Source: an uncultured Odoribacter sp. (lineage in GTDB: Bacteria; Bacteroidota; Bacteroidia; Bacteroidales; Marinifilaceae). From it: a stretch of DNA of 6,693 nt. Where the stretch lies: NCBI GenBank assembly GCA_905204385.1, contig CAJKZL010000167.1, positions 1 to 6,693 of the forward strand, read 5' to 3'. Both the position numbers and the translations under genes were made by a program. Positions 1 through 3,865 of this stretch are shown here, in pieces (positions within the stretch are counted from its first letter, which is position 1; each line of letters begins with the position of its first letter). The notes below the pieces were generated by a model. That model was given only the letters and a program-made list of their open reading frames with translations. It searched no databases and was not told where the DNA came from.

Positions 1-542
1 TTCCAGATGCCGCTAAGTAATTTATTGAGCAGTATCATCCCCAGTGCCAGCAAAAGAGCAAAAAACAGACGAAAAAGTGCATGATCGCCCCCGGCAAATA
101 TGAGACGCAAAATGACAGGCGAAAGCGTAAAAGCGATCAGGCATAAGATGACAATGACAATGCGTGGGGTAAACAGCGCTTGCAACCGGCTCAGTCCTCC
201 CCCATAAGCCAACGCAGCCAACAGGCAGCCCCCGACGAGGATTGCCGTATATATTGCATCGACACCACTCCCCAGCGAAGATAAAATCCCGATCAGCAAA
301 ACAGAGGCAGGACCGATTACCAGCGGCAAGCGGTGTCCCCAAAGCACCTGTACCGTCATGGCCGCTCCCATTACGGCAAATAACTTTTGCATATAAAATA
401 TCTGTTCTCCGGCCTCGCTAAAATGCAACTGTGCCATGATAATCCCCATGATCACCACGCAAGGGATGGATACGATCCACCATTGCAATCCATACATCAA
501 TAGGGGAAAAAAAGAAGGCTTGTCATCGAGCTGATATTTCAT
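1..542 (-). CDS. NCS2-family xanthine/uracil-type permease, N-terminal part (runs off left edge)
   Basis: The minus-strand frame starts at ATG 542-540 (MKYQLDDKPSFF...) and stays open to the left edge, giving 180 complete codons with no stop. The product is an inner-membrane protein. Several hydrophobic segments are visible: about residues 14-35 (LLMYGLQWWIVSIPCVVIMG), 53-65, 72-82 (RLPLVIGPASVLL), 93-107, 121-142 and 152-170. The start GLQWW..., followed by a LPLVIGPASVLLIG stretch, resembles the first helices of nucleobase:cation symporter family 2 (uracil/xanthine/ascorbate permeases, usually 400-470 residues), which import nucleobases with protons or sodium. The NCS2 signature motif would lie in the missing C-terminal part, so substrate cannot be given. 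The gene is divergent from the thioredoxin gene at 699. A weak -7-like box, TAATTTTA (581-574, minus), precedes it. Family call is fairly sure; substrate is open. Confidence 0.78.
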   Translation of the reverse strand, partial: MKYQLDDKPSFFPLLMYGLQWWIVSIPCVVIMGIIMAQLHFSEAGEQIFYMQKLFAVMGAAMTVQVLWGHRLPLVIGPASVLLIGILSSLGSGVDAIYTAILVGGCLLAALAYGGGLSRLQALFTPRIVIVILCLIAFTLSPVILRLIFAGGDHALFRLFFALLLALGMILLNKLLSGIW

Positions 543-698
543 ATTTCTTAAATTTTCTTGTAGTAAGTTCAGGTAAAATTACGAAAAACCAGACGAAGAA
601 CTGAAAAAAATCGTTTATTTTTATCGTGATGAAAATAGAGGACCGGAGAGCGTTCCCGAACCACAATCTATTTACTCTGTTTATAAAACTTTTTACCC

Positions 699-1205
699 AT
701 GAAAACACTGACTTTCTTCATTCTTTTTGCGGCTTTTATCCTGCCCTCTTATGCTCAGGACACTGAGAACCGGGTCCAAACGGGAATGTCCGTCCCCGAC
801 TTTAAAGTGAAGATGTTCGACGGCAATACGATAGATATAAAAGAATTAAGAGGTAAAGTGGTTCTCCTGAATTTCTGGGCCACCTGGTGTCCCCCCTGCC
901 GCCTTGAGCTCTCACACGTTCAAAAGGAAATCATCGACCGCTTTAAAGACCAGGATTTCGTTTTCCTGCCTATCTCCCGTCAGGATTCTTATGACAAAAT
1001 TAAAGCTTTCCGTGAACAGACAGGCTATACCTTTCCGATGGGAATGGACCCGGAAAGGGAAATCTATACCCTTTTTGCCACTGCCACTATTCCCCGGAAT
1101 TACATCATCGACAAAAAAGGGAAGACTGTTTTTATGGAAACCGGTTTTAGTGAAGAAGCGTTTAAGCATCTGATCGGAGAAATCGAAAAGGCCTTGAAGG
1201 ACTAG
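699..1205 (+). CDS. TlpA-like thioredoxin-family protein with signal peptide
   Basis: This 168-residue protein starts with a signal peptide (MKTLTFFILFAAFILPSYAQ; likely cleavage after SYA, residue 19, or after Q20), so it should act in the periplasm. The mature part is one TlpA/AhpC-TSA-type thioredoxin domain: beta strand KVVLLNFWATW, redox motif CPPC (C64-C67, in WCPPCRLEL), and the cis-proline loop ATIPRNYIID (P132). Both cysteines are present, so it is probably an active thiol-disulfide oxidoreductase, reducing or maturing periplasmic proteins (for example apocytochromes) in the manner of TlpA/ResA. The true partner is not shown by the neighbours: a permease on the other strand and a toxin-antitoxin locus. 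ATG 699 is chosen because the signal peptide begins there; there is no Shine-Dalgarno sequence, as is usual in Bacteroidota. Its stop lies 3 bp from the convergent higA stop. No clear -7/-33 pair was found in the 156-bp gap upstream. Confidence 0.9.
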   Translation: MKTLTFFILFAAFILPSYAQDTENRVQTGMSVPDFKVKMFDGNTIDIKELRGKVVLLNFWATWCPPCRLELSHVQKEIIDRFKDQDFVFLPISRQDSYDKIKAFREQTGYTFPMGMDPEREIYTLFATATIPRNYIIDKKGKTVFMETGFSEEAFKHLIGEIEKALKD

Positions 1206-1208
1206 CAT

Positions 1209-1571
1209 TTAAAAACCCAGCATGGCAGCCGGTGAAATATTCAACACCCGGCAAAGCAAACGAGCAATTTTTAAAGTAGGCTCCGAACGTCCGGCAATAT
1301 AATCGTTCACCCGGGAAGGACTTATTCCAATCTCACCGGCAAGCTGTTTTTGACTCATTCCTTTTTCTTCAAGGGATAGTGCTATCAATTCTGCAACAGT
1401 GGGTTTTTCAATGGGATAGTGTTCTTTTTCATACGCTATCACAATATCGGACATTACGGTAAGTTCCACTGCGTGCTTATCGTTTGCAGGAGTATCTTCT
1501 CCGACCAATGGCAAAAGTTCCTCCACTCTTTCCAAAGCAAATTCATATTGTTCTTTCGTTACTTTATTCAT
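1209..1571 (-). CDS. higA: HigA-family antitoxin, XRE helix-turn-helix
   Basis: The 120-residue protein has an N-terminal helical part (residues 1-55, MNKVTKEQYEFALERVEELL...) that is typical of HigA antitoxins of the E. coli type and would bind the toxin. A C-terminal XRE/Cro helix-turn-helix follows (about 58-116), with SQKQLAGEIGISPSRVNDYI as the DNA-binding core (73-92) and AGRSEPTLKIARLL after it. Antitoxins of this family neutralise the HigB mRNA interferase and repress their own operon. It lies 12 bp downstream of the higB remnant on the same strand, in the normal higB-higA order. The frame is full length and undamaged, while the toxin is truncated, so it is probably an orphan antitoxin or a plain regulator now. 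It is convergent with the thioredoxin gene, only 3 bp between stops, so no separate terminator fits between them. Confidence 0.85.
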   Translation of the reverse strand: MNKVTKEQYEFALERVEELLPLVGEDTPANDKHAVELTVMSDIVIAYEKEHYPIEKPTVAELIALSLEEKGMSQKQLAGEIGISPSRVNDYIAGRSEPTLKIARLLCRVLNISPAAMLGF

Positions 1572-1583
1572 ATCTCCCGTCCC

Positions 1584-1811
1584 TTAAATCATTGAACAAT
1601 CGATTTTATTATAATCCCGATGAGTCCCTACCCAACGGATGAATACATATCCTATCGTAAACTTAACAACTACCACTAAACGATAATTATTACCTTTGAT
1701 ATTGAAAACATAATGTTGGTTACCTACGTAGTCAGCAGAAAGAAAATCGACCTTTATATCGGACAAATTTTTCCATTCGGCTTTTTCGGCCCTCCTCTCT
1801 TTTATCTCTGT
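1584..1811 (-). pseudogene. higB: HigB-family toxin, N-terminus lost
   Basis: The open stretch runs from an in-frame TAA (1814-1812) to the stop TAA (1586-1584), 75 codons. From KAEWKN onward it matches the C-terminal two thirds of HigB mRNA interferases (HigB_toxin family, RelE-like fold, usually about 95-105 residues): GNQHYVFNIKGNNYRLVVVV, then YVFIRWVGTHRDYNKID near the end. The family's N-terminal 25-30 residues (start Met, then a Lys/Arg-rich helix) are missing in all three frames upstream, and no ATG lies in the remaining frame. A TTG at 1766-1764 could start a 60-residue protein but would cut into the conserved region. HigB cleaves mRNA at the ribosome; this copy is probably inactive. 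The upstream sequence looks unrelated, so a deletion or recombination near 1800 is the likely cause. higA follows 12 bp downstream. Confidence 0.75.
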
Positions 1812-1863
1812 TTACATCTACATCATCACCTATATTGCACACGGCAAAAGCTCTATGGAATAA

Positions 1864-1910
1864 TTTTATACCCATCACAAATTCGGTGGTGAGCCGTTGA
1901 GGGTATAAAA
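1864..1910. repeat. 10-bp perfect inverted repeat with 27-nt loop
   Basis: TTTTATACCC (1864-1873) and GGGTATAAAA (1901-1910) are perfect reverse complements around a 27-nt interior that itself contains small pairable pieces (TCAC with GTGA, CGG with CCG). It lies between the SH3-barrel gene and the higB remnant, on the downstream side of the former. It could fold in RNA from either strand. It might be a structured 3' end, a regulator's site, or the scar of an inserted element; nothing decides between these. Confidence 0.6.
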
Positions 1911-1924
1911 AAGGCCTCCTCTTT
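1907..1924 (-). terminator. Weak candidate terminator after the SH3-barrel gene
   Basis: Read on the minus strand just after the stop at 1932, AAAGAGG (1924-1918) can pair with CCTTTTT (1914-1908) around a 3-nt loop, with one G-T pair, and the T-run is part of the stem. It is a poor intrinsic terminator taken alone; with the larger inverted repeat next to it (1864-1910) some transcription stop here is plausible. Confidence 0.3.
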
Positions 1925-1931
1925 CTTAGGA

Positions 1932-2255
1932 TTATGCTATCCTTATTAAATTCGCTTTCTTGAAAGACCGCCATGCCCGTCGGTCCGTATCGAAATAAGT
2001 CTGAACCGTGTCGTTTTTCTTTCGGTTGTCTTCGCCCGTTGCCGGTACGATTTTCTCCGAAAGGGTTCCCCAAGCCTCCCGAACAGAACCGTCCACTTTC
2101 TGAAAGTAAAACTTAACGACCCGGGATTGCATTTGAGTCCTAAGCTTCATGTTAGCCCAGGCGCATTTTAAAGCCTCACTCATCGTATAGCCATTATGTT
2201 TCACAAGGTGCCAAGCTAAGCTCATTACATCATGTAAAAATTCTCTTGTTTTCAT
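1932..2255 (-). CDS. Small SH3 beta-barrel fold protein (DUF2693/WYL_2 type)
   Basis: This 107-residue soluble protein has no signal peptide or membrane segment. Residues 1-40 are helical (SLAWHLVKHNGYTMSEALKC is the recognisable part). Residues 45-106 are strand-rich (VVKFYFQKVDGSVREAWGTL, then TVQTYFDTDRRAWRSFKKAN), consistent with the small SH3/Sm-like barrel proteins often found in Bacteroides mobile elements and prophages (WYL_2, formerly DUF2693). Their function is unknown; the fold suggests nucleic-acid or ligand binding, but that is inference. The start at 2255 follows an A-rich AAAGAAAATACA leader, normal for the phylum. A -7 box on the same strand at 2375-2368 would give a leader of roughly 105 nt. 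Its presence supports the view that this stretch is of mobile-element origin. Family recognition is from memory of the sequence pattern. Confidence 0.68.
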   Translation of the reverse strand: MKTREFLHDVMSLAWHLVKHNGYTMSEALKCAWANMKLRTQMQSRVVKFYFQKVDGSVREAWGTLSEKIVPATGEDNRKKNDTVQTYFDTDRRAWRSFKKANLIRIA

Positions 2256-2327
2256 TGTATTTTCTTTAAATATTATAGCGTCATTGTTTATGTTTCCATC
2301 ATAAATATAACGTAAGTAGTATCATTA

Positions 2328-2341
2328 TCAAAATATTTTGA
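2328..2341. repeat. 14-bp perfect palindrome
   Basis: TCAAAATATTTTGA is its own reverse complement. It lies in the AT-rich gap between the SH3-barrel gene and the HTH pseudogene, just inside the predicted leader of the minus-strand transcript. It may be a regulator's binding site, but palindromes of A and T arise readily in AT-rich DNA. Confidence 0.4.
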
Positions 2342-2363
2342 GTTAAAAATAGTAACATAAAAA

Positions 2364-2387
2364 CTGACAAATATATAAATTTGTCAG
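2364..2387. promoter_or_regulatory. Inverted-repeat operator with a -7 box on each strand
   Basis: CTGACAAAT (2364-2372) and ATTTGTCAG (2379-2387) form a perfect 9-bp inverted repeat with a 6-nt spacer. Each arm completes a Bacteroidota -7 box (TAnnTTTG): TAAATTTG on plus (2376-2383) and TATATTTG on minus (2375-2368). The plus box would serve the HTH gene at 2428, the minus box the SH3-barrel gene at 2255. For the minus box a GTTG stands 18 nt upstream (2397-2394) as a possible -33 element; none is clear for the plus box. A dimeric repressor bound here would cover both promoters. The natural candidate was the adjacent XRE protein, now a pseudogene; that link is inferred. Confidence 0.55.
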
Positions 2388-2427
2388 CGATAACAACATT
2401 CATTACATTTCCCAAAATCTCCTAAAT

Positions 2428-2744
2428 ATGAGTATAGACATCGACACCCTACTAAAAAAAAGCTATCTAAAACAGATATAGCTAAAAAGATGGGGCTAAG
2501 CCGGGAAAGTTTATACTGAATATTATCAGGAAATCCAACGCTCGATAACATCGTAAAATTGGCTAATGCTTTGGGAGTGTCCGTCTCTCGTCAAAGCATA
2601 GAATTCCGAATATGGGAGACACAAAGGTCAACGATTCAAGATTATGTTGGACATCTTGAAACCTATCCCGTTACAGACATAATTCCTGTAGATTCTTGTA
2701 CCCTAATGCCTTTCTATTTTCGTATAGAGGAGAGAAGACGTTAG
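2428..2744 (+). pseudogene. XRE-type helix-turn-helix regulator, frameshifted and with internal stop
   Basis: ATG 2428 begins MSIDIDTLLKK, then the frame breaks at an A8 run (2454-2461) and ends at TAG a few codons on. One added base in that run would continue into KLSKTDIAKKMGLSRESLY (frame of 2460), which is clearly an XRE helix-turn-helix. In that frame a TGA (2517-2519) interrupts LY*ILSGNPTLDNIVKLANALG; a sense codon such as CGA (Arg) would fit there. The family-like part ends near residue 55 (about 2590). The remaining frame to TAG 2742-2744 (SRQSIEFRIWETQ...) is not recognised and may be joined sequence. Two independent lesions make a sequencing error unlikely as the whole explanation. 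It was probably a DNA-binding repressor of about 70-100 residues, possibly acting at the operator at 2364-2387. Whether it had a toxin partner cannot be seen. Confidence 0.75.
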
Positions 2745-2749
2745 GGAAG

Positions 2750-3358
2750 ATGAAAAAGGAAAAATTAATTTATACGGTAGGTCATTCCACACACGCATTG
2801 GACTATTTCAGGGAATTACTGGAAAGCCAGCGGATCAACTGTGTCGTGGATGTCAGGCAAGTGGCTGCAAGTACCTACAATCCCCAATATAACGGGAAAG
2901 TACTAAAAGACTATCTTCAGCAACATCAGATTGTATATGTGCATATGGGAGAAGAATTCGGTGCCCGTTCGCGGGACCTCGCCCTGTTGGATGAAGAAGG
3001 AAGGATAGACTTTGATAAAGTGAGACAAAGTAAAAGTTTCCTGAACGGCGTAGAAAGGTTGAAAAAAGGCCTACAAAAAGGCTATCGCATTGCCCTGATG
3101 TGCTCGCAGTCCGATCCCTTTGATTGCCACCGTTTTGCTCTTATCGCCTATTATCTGGTACATCACGGCTTTACCGTAAAACACATCCTGAAAGATAAAA
3201 CATGCATCGATAATACCGTATTAGAAAGATTATTACTGGAAAAATACAGGAAAAAACTCCCCCAACGGGATTTGTTCAACCATATAGGAGATCAGGAACG
3301 CCTGGAAGTAGCTTACCGGTTAAGGGGAAAAAGCATTGCTTACAAACCGTTCGCATAA
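2750..3358 (+). CDS. DUF488 family protein
   Basis: This 202-residue cytoplasmic protein carries the conserved blocks of DUF488: IYTVGHST (7-14), CVVDVRQVA (31-39), HMGEEFGARSRD (65-76), a GRIDF block (84-88), and near the end of the domain MCSQSDPFDCHR (117-128) followed by FALIAYYLV. The Cys and His pairs of this last motif are conserved in the family, but its biochemical role is not established. The C-terminal 50 residues are basic (LLLEKYRKKLPQRD...). ATG 2750 is chosen because VGHS motifs of the family lie about 8-10 residues from the start; the frame is open from a TTG at 2696 but those 18 residues look non-native. A weak -7-like TATTTTCG lies at 2715-2722. It sits between an HTH pseudogene and an integrase remnant, so it may be cargo of the decayed island or a native gene beside it. 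Confidence 0.85.
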   Translation: MKKEKLIYTVGHSTHALDYFRELLESQRINCVVDVRQVAASTYNPQYNGKVLKDYLQQHQIVYVHMGEEFGARSRDLALLDEEGRIDFDKVRQSKSFLNGVERLKKGLQKGYRIALMCSQSDPFDCHRFALIAYYLVHHGFTVKHILKDKTCIDNTVLERLLLEKYRKKLPQRDLFNHIGDQERLEVAYRLRGKSIAYKPFA

Positions 3359-3383
3359 AATAAAGTCCAAAATTGTATCGAGA

Positions 3384-3502
3384 AGAGGTACCCAAGCTAA
3401 ACAATTTTCTCTTGCTGTCTTTATAAACTCTCAGCATAAGGGGTGTTCACCATTGGATAATGTCTTGTATTTATAGCAAAGCACTGAAACAGAAGCATTC
3501 AT
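3384..3502 (-). pseudogene. Tyrosine integrase remnant, N-terminal arm-binding part
   Basis: Reading minus from ATG 3502-3500 gives MNASVSVLCYKYKTLSNGEH; one base later the frame is broken in a C-run (around 3442-3446). With one added base it continues PLMLRVYKDSKRKLFSLGTS, to about 3384. Together these about 40 residues look like the N-terminal arm-DNA-binding domain of Bacteroides-type tyrosine recombinases (integrases, about 400 residues), whose pattern ends with a SLG.S strand and then a W before the core-binding domain. After SLGTS the similarity stops and the frame runs into the antisense of the DUF488 gene. The catalytic domain is gone. The start lies about 100 bp from the 3' end of tRNA-Pro and points away from it, the standard place for the integrase of a tRNA-targeted island. 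The identification is from recall of the family pattern. Confidence 0.68.
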
Positions 3503-3507
3503 AATTG

Positions 3508-3558
3508 ATTTCCGGTTGACGTTTTGGTTGACAATTTACACCCGGAATCCCCGGAAAT
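3508..3558. repeat. Short repeats between tRNA-Pro and the integrase remnant (possible arm sites)
   Basis: GGTTGAC occurs twice with a 12-bp period (3514-3520 and 3526-3532). Around these lies an 8-bp inverted repeat, ATTTCCGG (3508-3515) and CCGGAAAT (3551-3558), with a further partial copy CCGGAAT (3542-3548). Integrases with an N-terminal arm-binding domain use short direct repeats of this kind flanking the attachment core, and the place, between tRNA 3' end and int start, is right. The function is inferred only. Confidence 0.4.
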
Positions 3559-3561
3559 GAC

Positions 3562-3596
3562 AAAAAAACAGAGGAAGCCATTTTCATAACTTCCTC
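3562..3596 (-). terminator. Intrinsic terminator of tRNA-Pro
   Basis: On the minus strand GAGGAAG (3596-3590) pairs with CTTCCTC (3577-3571) around a 12-nt loop, followed by TG and a run of seven T (3568-3562). It begins 9 nt past the tRNA 3' end, so it most likely ends the tRNA transcript. Confidence 0.75.
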
Positions 3597-3604
3597 TTGT
3601 TCAG

Positions 3605-3678
3605 TCGGGGTGACAGGATTCGAACCTGCGACCCTCTGCTCCCAAAGCAGATGCGCTACCGGACTGCGCTACGCCCCG
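3605..3678 (-). tRNA. tRNA-Pro (anticodon UGG)
   Basis: The 74-nt cloverleaf folds as: acceptor CGGGGCG with CACCCCG, D-stem GCGC/GCGC, anticodon stem TCTGC/GCAGA with loop TTTGGGA (anticodon TGG), five-base variable loop, and T-stem GCAGG/CCTGT with loop TTCGAAT. C1-G72 and discriminator A73 are the usual bacterial proline identity elements. CCA is not encoded (the next bases are CTG), so it must be added by the CCA-adding enzyme. It reads CCN proline codons. The acceptor stem has one non-Watson-Crick pair, C6-A67. Its 3' end faces the integrase remnant. It has its own promoter and terminator. The identification is firm. Confidence 0.96.
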
Positions 3679-3693
3679 TTTTGAAATCGGTTG

Positions 3694-3724
3694 CAAAGGT
3701 AATAATTGAATTGAAATAACCCAA
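3694..3724 (-). promoter_or_regulatory. Bacteroidota-type promoter of tRNA-Pro
   Basis: On the minus strand a perfect -7 box TACCTTTG (3701-3694; TAnnTTTG) is preceded, at a 19-nt spacing, by TTGG (3724-3721) as the -33 element. The tRNA starts 15 nt downstream of the -7 box. Sequence and spacing match the consensus of the phylum's primary sigma factor (TTTG-N19-21-TAnnTTTG) well. Confidence 0.75.
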
Positions 3725-3794
3725 TACTTTTGGGCTTTTTTACTGAATTAATCCAACGACAAGACCTATACTTCTCTCCATCATATCGTTAAAC

Positions 3795-3814
3795 AAAAAA
3801 TTCCGGCAACGGAA
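3795..3814 (-). terminator. Intrinsic terminator of sbcC
   Basis: On the minus strand TTCCG (3814-3810), loop TTGC, CGGAA (3805-3801) is followed by a run of six T (3800-3795). The stem has only 5 bp but the T-run is directly attached, and it stands about 50 nt past the sbcC stop, between sbcC and the tRNA promoter. Confidence 0.6.
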
Positions 3815-3865
3815 AAAAACTCTCCCACCATAAACAAGCATTCCATCGAACAATCGGTCGGCCAT

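Noticed and set aside
22..342. 106-codon minus-strand frame inside the permease gene
   Set aside because: It is in a different frame from the 180-codon permease frame, Cys-rich and without family pattern.
523..708. 61-codon minus-strand frame over the intergenic gap upstream of the permease
   Set aside because: It overlaps the permease start and the thioredoxin start in another frame and shows no recognisable domain; the gap is better read as the divergent promoter region.
912..1208. 98-codon minus-strand frame opposite the thioredoxin gene, and 904-1173 in another plus frame
   Set aside because: Shadows of the thioredoxin gene, whose signal peptide and CPPC motif are clear.
1732..2073. 113-codon minus-strand frame bridging the SH3-barrel gene and the higB remnant (including a 47-codon part from ATG 1875)
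   Set aside because: It overlaps both genes in another frame and matches no family I know; only the part at about 1800-1875 is outside them. It may be a fragment, but I cannot support it as a gene.
3720..3741. CCCAA-loop-TTGGG hairpin followed by six T on the plus strand as a terminator
   Set aside because: No plus-strand gene leads into it except far-off DUF488, the stem is only 5 bp, and it overlaps the -33 element of the tRNA promoter; 3795-3814 is a better terminator for sbcC.
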